Positions 51,855 through 63,462 of a DNA stretch of 64,000 nucleotides are shown here, in pieces. The notes below the pieces were generated by a model. It was not told the DNA's origin, did not search any database, and saw only the letters and a list, made by a program, of their open reading frames with translations. The position numbers and the translations under genes are program-made. Each line of letters begins with the position of its first letter. Position 1 is the first letter of the stretch. The stretch covers positions 186,001 through 250,000 of the forward strand of contig JAPDRN010000003.1 of the NCBI GenBank assembly GCA_030247855.1. Reading direction: 5' to 3'. Source of the DNA: Knufia peltigerae. Lineage: Eukaryota > Ascomycota > Eurotiomycetes > Chaetothyriales > Trichomeriaceae.

Positions 51855-53948
51855 TCAACCAAAGTCCTGTTCAATTTCATCATCGGGCTTCGTATGCACA
51901 AATGCCCTCTTGATAAAAGTCTTCCATAGATGGTTTTTCGTCGTCTTTGGATGATTCTTTTTTCCCTTTCCTTGGCCTTTGGGTTTCCTAGACGCCTGTG
52001 GCTCTAGCTCGGATGGACCGTCCTCGTCATTATCGGTCATGTCCAACGCATCATATTTGGATTTGGACAAGTTCTTGCGGCCTATCCTCTCGGCAAGATC
52101 TAGCCATGACCGCATGGTCAAATCATTCATCTCGTAAGCATTGTCATTCTTCGTGTCGTACTCGACTTGATAATCAAAGTAGTGATACGGATCTTTCTGT
52201 TTTTTGTTTCCTGCCTTGTCCATCTCCTCGTGCACCTGGGTCAGGTTGGCATAATACTGTGTCCAGGAAACGAGAGAAAGCGGCTGTGCTGAGTAGCCTG
52301 GGCCAGGAGGAGACGATTTGGAAGGGGGTTTCGGCACGTGGAATTTGGGTTTCTTTTTGCCCTTCTTCTTCTTTTTCTTCTTCTTTTTCAGATCCTGCAT
52401 CCCACCTTCGGCATCACCCTCGAATGCTTCTTGTTCATCGTTGCTCCCTTCGCAGAGCATATCTTCAACCGTCTTGTCTGCGGGTGTGCCTATGGCCCCG
52501 ACAGCCGGGTGGTGCTTTTCGAGACCGGTGATGTTATACTCTATTACCCGAAGAGTTGGGAGAAAGTTCGGAACCACACTCGGTGACACCAAACTCAGAC
52601 TGAATCTCTCACCCCAGGGTCCGCCAATGGCTTTTAGGAATTCATCCAATTCGTCCTTGTCGTCTGGCCTTTTCTTTTTCTTTTTCTTTTTCTTCTTCTC
52701 AGTATCCACAGTATCCTGAGGTGTGTCTAATTGGTAAGAGTGGCCAGCAGGAGGTTTGGGTAGTGTGGCCCAGTCGGCTCTCAGTTCGTTGAGGTATGCT
52801 GTTTTGGCGCTAATTGACAGTGTCTCATTGTTCGGGTCGGCATCACCAAAGTCAGATCTTGTGAATTCGTCATCAATACCGTCGATCTTGAACTTGTATG
52901 TCAGATCCTTCACATCTTGAAACATAAAATGGTCGACGTTCATGTGGCCAAACATGGAAGTGACGATGACATCACGGTACTGCCTCATCCACAAATTGTA
53001 TTTCTGGTAACAACTCTCGTCCCAATTCTGCTTGCTCCCGGTCCTTGCTGGCGGTACATGACCAATCAGAATGGCTTTCATTCCTCGTTCGCGCATGAAC
53101 TGGAGCTGGATTCGCAGCCACTCCATGTGCTCGTAGCCTGGCTCTGACTTTAACTCGCAGCCATCCACAGCCGAGTTCGAGTCAAAGAAATATAGCGTAT
53201 TCAGACTGATGACTGCCAATTTATTGGGTATAACTTCGGTAAAGAACCATCCTCCTCTTTCGAATGAATGTCTTTGCGCTTCCGGCACAAACTTATTCCA
53301 TATACTGCTGTAAGTGCGAGTCCACTTATTCGGACCTGCTGAAAAGATATTGTGGGGTAGGATGTCGTTGTTGCCGATGGTAGGGACAATAGGAACGACA
53401 AAGTCGTTGGTCGGATCGGGATCGTCGATGTTGTCGGATTTTCCAAAGGTCTCAACAAACTTGTCCACGATAAACTTGTTGAGCCTGATGACCTGCTTGT
53501 CTGATCTCGGATGTTTTACATCATTGTCATGCCGCGCCGAATCGCCAGTCCAAATCACGAAATCAACCTCATCTTTGATGTTCTCTTCAATCCATCTAAA
53601 GGTCGCGTTGACCAAGGAGAAAGGCGTGTCGCAGTCTGTCACTTCGGCACCAAAGTAGCCAGTTTCGCCTTTACCAGTGTGGCAAGCATGGGATGGGTTT
53701 GAATGAAGCTTGTAGAAAGGGTCGGGATGGATGTCTGGGGAGAAGTGTGAGTTCAAGGTTTACCGGGTTAAATCAGCCTGCATACCTGTGATGTGGAGGA
53801 ATTTTCCCTGTAACTTTCTAGGATTCGATTGCGGCTCCAGTGACTTGAACACGGCCTGTTGGTTCCCTTGGCCGTTGGAAGGGTACTTTGGCGGCGCCGC
53901 GGCTGCGCATGCTGAGAACAACAGCAGGCCGCCCGTGAAGCGAACCAT
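51855..53948 (-). CDS. PPN1: Endopolyphosphatase Ppn1
   Basis: Two exons, 53786-53948 and 51855-53734, with a 51-nt intron, give 680 residues (yeast Ppn1 has 674). It cuts long inorganic polyphosphate inside the vacuole. The N-terminus MVRFTGGLLLFSACAAAA is a signal or anchor. Metallophosphatase residues: ITDIHPD (Asp55, His57) made by the splice, GDSARHD (Asp119, His123), GNND (Asn176), GHVPP (His280) and GHMNVDH (His318). Two remarkable lysine runs of ten and nine residues, encoded near 52667-52697 and 52357-52393 in the window, flank the segment before the C-terminal domain. Family assignment very secure. Confidence 0.92.
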
Positions 53949-54940
53949 GATGTCTCAACGGTGTTGAGCAGGACTCATGTATCGCAATCTCGACCAGAGT
54001 GTCGAATGTAGAAATTTGAGGGCGTAGAGCATCCACGGACAGCGGAAAAATGCAGTCTGCGTGCAGCTTCAAGTGTCGGAATCGCAGGGAGAATGAGCAA
54101 AGGGTATGAAGTCATTCACAAAGTTGACGTAATTATATAGGTGACGAATGAGGACCTTGACTTTGAGCCTGGTTGCTCTGCTGCATTCTGGGGCGAAGCC
54201 AGGCCTCGTTGGGCGCCAAAAGCCCCTTGTTCGGCTGCAAGCTGGTACCTGGAAATGTCTGCCGACGGCCTAAGGCACCTATAGCGCGCCCAGAGATTTT
54301 CAGGTACGCGTCTCTGGCCAGGGGACCTAAGGTAAGTTAGGCGAAAGTCTTTCGTACGCTGCATACAGGGATGGCACTCGGCTGCGTGGCTCCGCATGAA
54401 ATGGCCAAGAATTGCTCGCACATGCAGGCAATTTTGCAGGAATCTTTGGTTCACGACACATAGAAAGGCAATATGGAGTAAAGCGAACAGTGGTACAGCA
54501 TGTCGAGGCTACGAAGGACTCGTGTGCCATTCTTATACCACCATGGTACAAAAGTATGGTTGCAGCCACAGCACCACCACGCTACTACTTGGTGCAATAA
54601 GCTGAAGCCTCTCCAACACGTGCAGCGATGAAAGGGATTTGGGCGCAGTGTAGCCAAACCCTTCCGCTGTCCTCACACCCACACCAAATTACTCCCACAC
54701 TATTGAAAGTACTCTATCAACACACCCCATCCACTGAGGACCTCGAGCGACCTTCGCGATTTGATCATCCTCGCCCCGTGACGGCGCGCATGCATGATCT
54801 GACTGATTTGACTCCGCAGATTTCCATTATCACTTTTTGGACCCAGGTGCACGCGACAGGGTACACACACCATCACATGCTACAGCTTGGGGGTGGCCAT
54901 GTTTGAAAAACCTTGTCCTCGTGTCCCCTGTTCTCATATT
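53949..54940. promoter_or_regulatory. Ppn1 upstream region / Zn2Cys6 gene 3' flank
   Basis: About 990 bp, no convincing gene on either strand. Confidence 0.35.
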
Positions 54941-56986
54941 TCATGATCGGCCGCCGAAAAATTCATAGCTGCGCCGTGGCAAAGATCCTTGAGGCATGCC
55001 ATAATTCGCTGGCACCCGGTATTCTTCGGGCGGCGTCAACATCTGTTGTGGTTTCATCTCCCCTTGGGCGTTTGATTCTTGTTGCACTGGAGGACTCGGC
55101 AGCTGCATCATTGGAGCACCATCGTAGGCATACTGAGAAGCACTCGCATAAACGCTATTGCTCGCGATACCATACATATTAGGATCAACGCCGGTGTCTG
55201 AAGTGTTTGTGTACTGTCTGGGCTTCACTTCGCCTTGTCGACTCTTTAGACGCGATAAGAGTACAGCAGACTCTTGTTCAAATTGCTCTCGCATTTCCGG
55301 CATTGCCCATCGATGTCTGGCGAAGTCGAGGACTTCAACGATCTTGCGTAAAAACATAGTCGCACGCTCTGCATTCTCTAGGGGAGGGTTGTGTGCCAGG
55401 GGCGAACCTTCTCGCAGTGTATGTGAAGTCTTGAGAAGACGGTCAAAGTCTGACCACATCACCTCAACGAATTTCTGCCCTACGTACTTGGCCCTACATA
55501 TATCGGCGTAGGTCAAGTACGCGTGCCAGGTGACATCCTGAGTGATGGGCTGAAATAAATCAGCATACTGAGCAGAATATTCAAAAACCAGCTCCTTGTT
55601 GAGATCAGTCATGCTGTTTGCAGGTACTCTCTGGTTCGGCGACACCACCAAGATCTGACAGTATATCCGCTCGAGATTGAACAGCATAAGATGCCGCTGG
55701 GACAAGTTGGGTGGAATTGTCGAATACCACGCATGAATGTCGTTAGAGACAGAGCTTGCGTACGTTGCTGCGGTGGCCAGGGGCCATTGTGTCCGTGATG
55801 ACCATCTCGTGGTCTGATAAAACGAGGATTGTACTCGACGGATGTCGAAAAGGAAGAGCGACGGCCTGATTGAACGCAGGAACAAATGAGAGGGCACATT
55901 TTCTGTGGTCAAATGTGGTAACTGCACATCCGGAGCCGAATCATCTGTGAAGGAGAATGCTCGGTCAAGAGACATGCTCACCAATCGGTCAAGGGCATAG
56001 GTGCAGTGAAATATTCGTCTTCTAAGATCCAGCATGTTTTTGCTGATTTTGGTCTCGGGGGGAGGCTCGCAATGAAGGCCAAGATCAACGACCAATCTTG
56101 AAGCCATTCCAACCAAATACCAGCTATCGAAATGAGCCGGGTCCACCAATGCGTATTCGACGAGAAGGAGAAGTGCTTGAACGCCAGTGATAGAGCCGGG
56201 ATGAAGAACATAGTTCGCCAAGCTACGAGCTGCAGCCATGTGCTCCAACGCCGTCTTGTCGTTCTCGTCATCCTTTTGCTGTGAGGAAGAGGCGTAAGAA
56301 ATGGCCAATATTAGCCTCACATTCCAGACATCTAGAGGTGTCACAGATGAAGAAATCGAGGTTGACTCGTTGTATATCCGGGAGAGACTACTCATCAATT
56401 CTGTCTCGGAGAAGAAGGGTAAAAGAACATAGATGTTTTCCAGGTAGTGGTTGATCATAGGCATGATGGCGTATCGAGGCGGGAGTCCTCGGGTCTCGGT
56501 TGGAGGCAATTCTCGCCTTGAAGCAGCCGACAAGAGCAGTTTGGCAAATGACATGGTAGACGTAAAGCCGTGGAAGTCTCTCGACGTGGCATTCACTGTT
56601 AAAAAACCGAAGTCGCTGACCAGTTCATCGACGTCTGATGCTTCGCGTCGACGGGTGCCACTGATTCTTCGGTGCTTCGGAGGACGATGCGTCGAAGACG
56701 AGGTGCCTTGGATGGCGGCCTCTGCTCTAGCCCGCTCAATCTTCCTTTGGAGTCGTTGTGCAGCGCCCTCGAGTGCGGCGACATAACTCCGTTCCTTGCC
56801 ACGCGCGAAGTCATCATTGGCACTGGTGCAACTCGTCCCCTTGCCCGAGCGCTCGCAGGCTGAACAGGCAGGTAATTTTCCGTCGCATTTGATTTTGGCT
56901 GATCGACAACGTGCACAGGCGGCAACAGGCCTGGAAACACGCAGAGACGGCGCCAGCAAAGCCTCGATGGGCTCTAATTTAGCCAT
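54941..56986 (-). CDS. Zn2Cys6 transcription factor with fungal_trans domain
   Basis: Intronless, 681 residues. The N-terminal zinc cluster is C24-x2-C27-x6-C34-x6-C41-x2-C44-x8-C53 in ACARCRSAKIKCDGKLPACS. A basic coiled coil follows (YVAALEGAAQRLQRKIERAR). The fungal-specific core includes DSWYLVGMASRLVVDLGLHC, LDLRRRIFHCTYALDRLVS and MSLDRAFSFTDDSAPDVQLP. The C-terminus is Gln/Pro/Ser-rich, a possible activation region. DNA-binding regulator in the nucleus; targets unknown. It faces a second Zn2Cys6 gene across 1.4 kb. Confidence 0.88.
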   Translation of the reverse strand: MAKLEPIEALLAPSLRVSRPVAACARCRSAKIKCDGKLPACSACERSGKGTSCTSANDDFARGKERSYVAALEGAAQRLQRKIERARAEAAIQGTSSSTHRPPKHRRISGTRRREASDVDELVSDFGFLTVNATSRDFHGFTSTMSFAKLLLSAASRRELPPTETRGLPPRYAIMPMINHYLENIYVLLPFFSETELMSSLSRIYNESTSISSSVTPLDVWNVRLILAISYASSSQQKDDENDKTALEHMAAARSLANYVLHPGSITGVQALLLLVEYALVDPAHFDSWYLVGMASRLVVDLGLHCEPPPETKISKNMLDLRRRIFHCTYALDRLVSMSLDRAFSFTDDSAPDVQLPHLTTENVPSHLFLRSIRPSLFLFDIRRVQSSFYQTTRWSSRTQWPLATAATYASSVSNDIHAWYSTIPPNLSQRHLMLFNLERIYCQILVVSPNQRVPANSMTDLNKELVFEYSAQYADLFQPITQDVTWHAYLTYADICRAKYVGQKFVEVMWSDFDRLLKTSHTLREGSPLAHNPPLENAERATMFLRKIVEVLDFARHRWAMPEMREQFEQESAVLLSRLKSRQGEVKPRQYTNTSDTGVDPNMYGIASNSVYASASQYAYDGAPMMQLPSPPVQQESNAQGEMKPQQMLTPPEEYRVPANYGMPQGSLPRRSYEFFGGRS

Positions 56987-58427
56987 TGCGACAGTGAAAC
57001 TCGAGCTTCGTGGAATTCAGGACATTTCGCGGGGTCAACCGGAAAAAGTGCTCAACAGCTTCGAAACTTCGATGGGTACAGTCAGTGTCCAAGGAAGCCA
57101 AAGGATGGGGCAGATTCGTGATCTCAATCGGCTGACGGAACGTGGTCGAGATGGGTGTACAGTAAGACGAGGATTGACTGCCGTCATAAAATTGTGGTAC
57201 TCGTGCTCGTACCGTACTTGGATATTGATTCACATCATCTGTGGCCGTTGGACGATCGGGTTTCAGTCATTCTGATAGACCGGTACTTTCCACACAACAA
57301 GTAATTCCCTTTGTTGTCTGACTGGTGGTCAATGGGAAACTAAGACAGCGCGGCAGAGAAGCCGTGGACTTGACAGCGCCGTTGATTCTGACGTTATAGG
57401 CGGGGGGCATTTCAGACCCTCAACGACAAACAAGGCATAGGCCAATCAGACTCCCAAAGGCCAGTGTGACTTGGAAAGCTTCTGCACTTGTTGAAGCCCA
57501 AGACACCCACTAAACGCCCCTAGCGAACTTCTTTTTTGGTGCGTCTTCCTCAGGTATCCAATGAAGCATTCAAACCAGCTGTTCGCGAGAGTTGGTCCGA
57601 GCAACTCACGAGTTACGTCCTTATTCCTGACCTACTGTAACTAATTTGATGAGCCCTACCTGTAACCTTGATGCCAGACCGTCGATACGAGTAGTGTGCG
57701 GATACTTGAACAGGGTCGCCGATCACCCTCCTTCGTGTCCCTGCGTCAATCACTGAGCGCACTAAGCCTACGTCTTTATCTTGACACCTGTGATCTGCCA
57801 CAGACCTTCAGCTTCTGGCCATGGGGGCTTGGGGGCTGAATTGTCCAGCTACACAGGGACTGCTGGGGAGTGCCCGGCTTACCAGTCGTTTGCTTTTGGC
57901 TTTGCCTGCGTACAGTACCTAAGAGTCAGTCAGCTTGGTGGACTACGTTTTGGGCAACACCTTGGAGTTCTCGTGGACATATCAGGTCATCATTACGACA
58001 GCCACGGTATACCATCGGAGCAGCATGTCAGGTCTCGAAGCCTATTGCCCACCCCTGCAATCACTCACAGCAGGACTTCCCTAGGGCGGTGGTCATGGCG
58101 GGCAGGCCCTGGCCTCGAAGGCCCACCTTCTTCAGTCTCCCCCGAGTGAATTCGGCTAACAACCGCAGCCCACTTACTTTGTGTGCTGACGGGCATCTCA
58201 TGCCACTTGTGCCTTTGCCTACCAGGCCTATTTCACGTCCATTACACGCCCACAAGCAGGCCCAATGGAGCCTGTAAGCTCCCAGCTCCAATGTCCACGA
58301 GTAGCGACGACAATCAATTCAATTCTTGGTTCTCTGGCGCCAGGCTATGAGGAATGACGAAATTCATTAGTCTTGCCCTCGCGCATTTGTACACCACGAG
58401 TTTGCGACAATCTTTCCCGAGGACTTT
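56987..58427. promoter_or_regulatory. Shared upstream region of two Zn2Cys6 genes
   Basis: About 1.4 kb, no gene recognised. Long regulatory spacing is usual for transcription-factor genes. Confidence 0.35.
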
Positions 58428-60944
58428 ATGGCCGACAGCGAGAATGCTGCTATGGCAGATTCACCAGAAACGACTAAAAGCAAGGACAAGGTGCACCACA
58501 CAGTGACAGCATGCGTAAGATGCAGACAGGTAGGCCTTGTTCCCAGAATCCTTTTCGTTCGCGGCGGCAATTGACCTTCTTCTGTAGAGGAAAACAAGAT
58601 GTGACGCAACATTACCACGCTGCGAACCATGCGAGCGAAGCAATGCCCTCTGCGAGTATTATGATTCCACAAAGAATCGGACCATTCCACGTACCTACAT
58701 CACCTCCCTGCAGGACACCGTACGGCGGCTTCAAGAGGAACTCAAAGTATTGGAGAGAGAGGAAGGCTATGAACCTACGCATGAGACGATGGCGCGCTCT
58801 GCCGGACTCGTGCGCTTCAGCGAGAACGATGAAAGCCGGTTCCTGGGGCCATCCAGTGGCATTGCCATTACTCGCTTCGTCATGGAATTTGCCAAACAGA
58901 ACGCTGTTCGGAAGACGATCAAAGAGGTTGTGCCACATAAAGCTGCGCAGGAGATCAAGGAGAAGTTTGATGAGGAAAGCAACAAGCCTACATCAAAGGT
59001 CTATCCGTTGATCAGTTCTGTCGCTGCACCAGATTTGCCTACTCGGGATTTAATGCATCGTTTGGTGGAGATATACATGGTAAAGGCACAGTACATGCTC
59101 CCACTCCTCCACGAACCATCCTTCCATCGAGACCTGCAAGCCGTATACGATGGGTCTGAAGATCCGACACTCAATTTTCAAGTCCGGCTCGTCATTGCTA
59201 TCAGTATGCAGAAACTTGACACGCAGTACGCTGGTCTTGCCGATAGCTACTATCTAGCCGCCCTCCCATTCCTGACTGGCGCTGTGCAAAAGAAAGATCT
59301 CTCTACCCTCCAATGCTTTGCTCTTATCGCCCAGTACTCACTCCTTACTCCCACACGAACAGCGGCATACTGGGTAGTAGGGATCGCCTCCAAATTGTGT
59401 CAGGAACTTGGGTTGTGTGAGGAGGAAACAATCCACAAACCACCATCAGGTACACGACCTAATGCACTCGAGGTTGACATGCGGCGGAGACTTTTCTGGA
59501 TCATCACTTCGATGGAGTATGGGCTCTCTCACAGTCTGGGCAGGCCAAGCGCATTTGCTGTATCTGTTGACAACATCAATGTGAACTTCTTTGAACTGTG
59601 CGACGACCGCTTCATCAGCGCGGATGGATTACTTCCTGGGAATCATCCCATCATGAAGAAATGTATTTCCATTCATTTTTTCAAGATGCGGCTTTTGCAG
59701 GCTGAAATCAGGCGCACCCTTTATCTTTGCAAACGGGAGACCCCAACACAAGACACTGATCCTTGGTTCCACCAAATGTTGCAGAAGATTGACGATTGGG
59801 TCCGCGATTGTCCTCAAAATGACGAAGGCTCTGGCTTGAGCGAGGCTTGGTAACTATTTGTGACATCTTGTGCAATTTCCATATCTAACCCTTTGGCAGG
59901 TTCATTGGACGCAAAAATACAATGATAGTCTTCATGTATCGCCCTTCGCCTCAAATTCCCAATCCATCGCTCGATGCGGCTCAGAAATGCTACAACGCGG
60001 CTATCTACAACATCAAATTACAGAAGCGCCAGGTCGAAGCCAATCTTATCGACATCACATGGATTTTCACCCAAGCAATTTTCATGGCGTTAAATACCAT
60101 TCTTTGGTGCCTGTCGTATCCTGCGATCAGACAGCAGCATCCCATTGACGAAGTCCGCTTGCAAATTCAGGACGCGCTCAAAGCCATTGAACTATGTGCG
60201 GATCGTTGGCCTGGCGTAAGGTCGGCCCAGCAACTCTACGAGAATCTTGTTCTCGGGTGCTTGAAAGCCTACGATGCGGACAAAGCTGCGGAATCCCCAG
60301 CAGTATCTGACTACGTAAGCACAACGACACAAGACATCAGCTCATCGACCTCCCAGTTTGCCAACAGTCCGGCCAGCACCACCAACACATCACTGTTTGG
60401 TGCTCAGTCACCCCAGTCCATCCACAGTGTTCATACTCAAGCAGCTGGACACACCTTCCAAACTTCCACAAATAAATTCACTGATCACGTCCAGCAAGGA
60501 TACCAGCCTCAGCCTGAGAATTTTCCGCCAACCTCTCAGCCAAACACGCTTGGCCCGCAGTACATGCCCACTGCAGCCCCTCGCCTCGATATCCCGGCTA
60601 TGCACTTCAGCCTTCCAGGGTTCGACCCTCAACATACATCTAACTACATCCCAACCAGTTCACCGGGCTCCAACCCCTGGACATCGTCTCCTTTGATTCC
60701 CGGTATTATTCCTGGCCTCACCGGGTCGCCCAACATGAATTATGACGAATTACCTTACCTGGCGCCATTTGGCCAGGAGTACTCCCGCTACATGCATCAA
60801 ACGTATCCTTCTGCATATCAAATGCAATCACTTAGCGAACAGCAACAAATGGAGTTGATGGCATCACTCGAAAACAGCCAGCTGCCAGATGTGTCAAATT
60901 TAGTCAGCGATGCGACTACCTTCTACAGCGCGCAGCTGCCTTGA
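58428..60944 (+). CDS. Zn2Cys6 transcription factor with fungal_trans domain
   Basis: Three exons, 58428-58529, 58588-59849 and 59900-60944, give 802 residues. Intron 1 cuts the zinc cluster between CVRCRQ and RKTRCD; spacing is C29-x2-C32-x6-C39-x6-C46-x2-C49-x6-C56. The linker and coiled coil read TYITSLQDTVRRLQEELKVL. The fungal_trans core includes AAYWVVGIASKLCQELGLC, DMRRRLFWIITSMEYGLSHS and LGRPSAFAVSVDNINV. Intron 2 (50 nt, GTAACT...TCTAACC...GCAG) rejoins as SEAWFIGRKNTMIVFMYRPS. The C-terminus is Ser/Thr/Gln/Pro-rich. The target pathway cannot be told. Confidence 0.86.
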
Positions 60945-62490
60945 AAGAGTATGGTTTCTAGAGTGATACGAATAATGGAGAGACAGAAACGTTGGTCGCA
61001 ATTGACACGGAAAATTCTGCCTTCTTGGACGGATTCAATTCTTGCGACAATGGCTGAGTGCCTTCGGCCAGACCTATAGCCACTTGATACATCAGCATGG
61101 TATGGCGTGGCTCATATTGCAAGTTTGGCTATGCCACTCCGGGAATTCACGTTCGGGGGTTTGTCAAACCTGTGCGTTGCAAGAAACAAAAGTGCAGACT
61201 TTTGTTCCGTCACCACGCCTTGCATTTCCATCCAGGATTTGCAATTGTTCTTGGTAGCATGGTATTTTCTGATATCCCAGCCAATGGCGCTTTTGCGTAA
61301 CTGCAATTGCCTTATGGGGGCAGAAATCCGACGTAAAATGGCGTACACATTGCTGCGTGAGGAGATTCGATATCCTGCGATCCTGCATCACAACTCCGCG
61401 GCATTGAATTGTTCGAGACACAGCCACATTCTCACAGTGCTCTTTTCACCGGTTATCAAATTGGCTGCACAGGAATAGCAGGTCAAGCCACCCAACAGTT
61501 CAGCCTCCTTACAAGGATCACGGAAGTCCCGATTAGAATACGCATACTCGTACGAACATCCTCGGTGTGGAAAGGAATGAGATGGCACATGTGAACGAAT
61601 GTGTCTGACAACAGCCGTACGGACTACATTGCTCATACTCGTAGAGAAGTGCTTGGATATCATCAGCTCCTCGAACCGGCGTTGCGGAATTGGCCATGGC
61701 TGTGCCTATCAGCAACCCCTGGTCATGAGGCCATTGCTGATTGGCAGTTTATTCACCGTACTTTTGCCATTCAGCCCTATTTATGGGGCATCCGCTGGTC
61801 AGATTCGCGGAAGCCGATACGAAGGGGCTGTGCAGTCAACGGCCTCTATCCCTATAGCATGACAACCAGAACGAATAGGACCTGGTTCTTGACCATTTTC
61901 CCTGCAGGTTGAGATGCCGTGTGCGGGCAGCGGCCCATCCCAGGGAGCAGTCAATTTCCTGATTGTTGCTGGTGTCACGCAATGATCCTCGGAGCCGTGA
62001 CTCTTCTGGTTGCCATAGCTTTAGGTCATACATGTCGATGGTTCAGAAAGTCCCAGTCTCGGCTCACCATTCCTCAACCAGCAGTGTAGACGATCCAGGG
62101 CCGGCAAGGCGCCTCCCATGGAAACAGCGGCGTCTTGATATACAATGGCCCTTCCCTCAGTTACCGAGGCTTACGAACCATGCAAAATGCTTGACCTCAC
62201 TTTGCAACAATAGTCTGCCAGCCAGTCCTCCGCAAATCTGTGTCTTCTTTTCATTGTCACTCCTTCAAAACGTTCATAGTGTTGTGCTATCTGATCTGCC
62301 TTCGAGTCGCGCCGCTGGTCGGTTCGAGACCACCTATCTTGCGTTCAACATCCTTTGAGCGCGCCGCCTGACCTGAAACACTCTTAAGATTCTGAACTCT
62401 ATACCAGTCTCACATATGGATGGCATCGATTTTGAGCTCCTCGACATCAATGAATGGCATGATCGACATCTCTCTGCAGCCTTATAGACC
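60945..62490. other. Long intergenic region
   Basis: About 1.5 kb. Several frames of 60-130 codons are open but lack domain character and overlap each other on both strands. No repeat or transposon end seen. A short frame at 62416 (MDGIDFELLDINEWHD) ends after about 23 codons. Confidence 0.35.
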
Positions 62491-63462
62491 ATGAGAAGGT
62501 TCACCATGGAGCATGGACACGATTGCAATGGTCTGGACTTGCAATATACGCAGTATCATCATAATACGAGCATTGATTCGTGGCAGACGTCAGGACCGAA
62601 TCTCGGGATCCCCCAGCTGAACATATCCAGCCAGCCTTTTCTTCCTGCAACCAGCCTCTCGGACGCCCTAATTCAGCATGATGAGATTCAACACCACCGT
62701 GACGCTGTCTGCAACTACCTCCTGGTTCCGAAAGACTTATGGGCCGCCTTGTTCCAAACTCCAAGCGTGTCTCCGGCTCAGAAGGTTCTGAGTGATTATC
62801 TCATACACATCTACGGACCTTTGCCCCCGGGGCTTTGGCACTGTCTCTTGTGCTTGAGGGGTAACCTCCAGTTCGACCAGCTGCAAGACGATCTGGTGGA
62901 GAGGGTATCGGCTCTCCCTGCTTCACGACTACATTCAAGATCAGGATCTTCCACATCTCGGTTAGAACGAGGGTCCCCAGAGATGTCGCGTAACCTTGGA
63001 TCGTTCCACCCGACGCCCGGGCATAGCCCCAGCGATAGCAGTCCATGGCCGATGGTAGACCCCACTATCCAAACACAACCAGGCACTCCAATGCCACTTT
63101 CGATTGTACGAAGCCGCACAAACTCCAAAAGCCCATACTCGAAAGATAACCGGAAAGGAAGAGCTCCCCCAGGGCAGAGCTTTTACTGTCCTGTGCTAGA
63201 ATGCACACATTCCCCCTTCAGAAATACGGGAAACTATCTCATTCACTTAGATCGATTTCATCCTGATTATCCGAAGCACGACCCGTCTGAAGCGCTGAGA
63301 TGTGATCAGGCCCTTAGTGGCCCTGACGCTGAAGGAACCATGTCTAGTACCACCTTGGCGATTGATGAGGACACGTTCGAGTCTTCTGTTGCACCTGATG
63401 AAGGTCTTTCATTTGGACGTTTCCAAGAGACTCTTCAGTGGCCCAACTCACGAACACCGTAA
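62491..63462 (+). CDS. Atypical C2H2 zinc-finger protein, uncharacterised
   Basis: Intronless frame of 323 residues; the ATG at 62506 has the better context (CACCATGG) and would give 318. A helical segment around 70-135 (DAVCNYLLVPKDLWAALFQ, VLSDYLIHIYGPLPPGLW) is followed by a Ser/Pro-rich stretch. Then comes one finger-like motif, YCPVLECTHSPFRNTGNYL followed by IHLDRFH, spacing C-x4-C-x13-H-x4-H. The C-terminus is acidic. The wide finger spacing resembles fungal proteins with non-classical C2H2 units. Not recognised as a named family. Function open; a nuclear or DNA-binding role is only suggested. Confidence 0.6.
   Translation: MRRFTMEHGHDCNGLDLQYTQYHHNTSIDSWQTSGPNLGIPQLNISSQPFLPATSLSDALIQHDEIQHHRDAVCNYLLVPKDLWAALFQTPSVSPAQKVLSDYLIHIYGPLPPGLWHCLLCLRGNLQFDQLQDDLVERVSALPASRLHSRSGSSTSRLERGSPEMSRNLGSFHPTPGHSPSDSSPWPMVDPTIQTQPGTPMPLSIVRSRTNSKSPYSKDNRKGRAPPGQSFYCPVLECTHSPFRNTGNYLIHLDRFHPDYPKHDPSEALRCDQALSGPDAEGTMSSTTLAIDEDTFESSVAPDEGLSFGRFQETLQWPNSRTP

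Noticed and set aside
62315..62340. GGTTCGAGACC, a second T-loop look-alike
   Set aside because: Only part of the stem pairs and no cloverleaf can be built.
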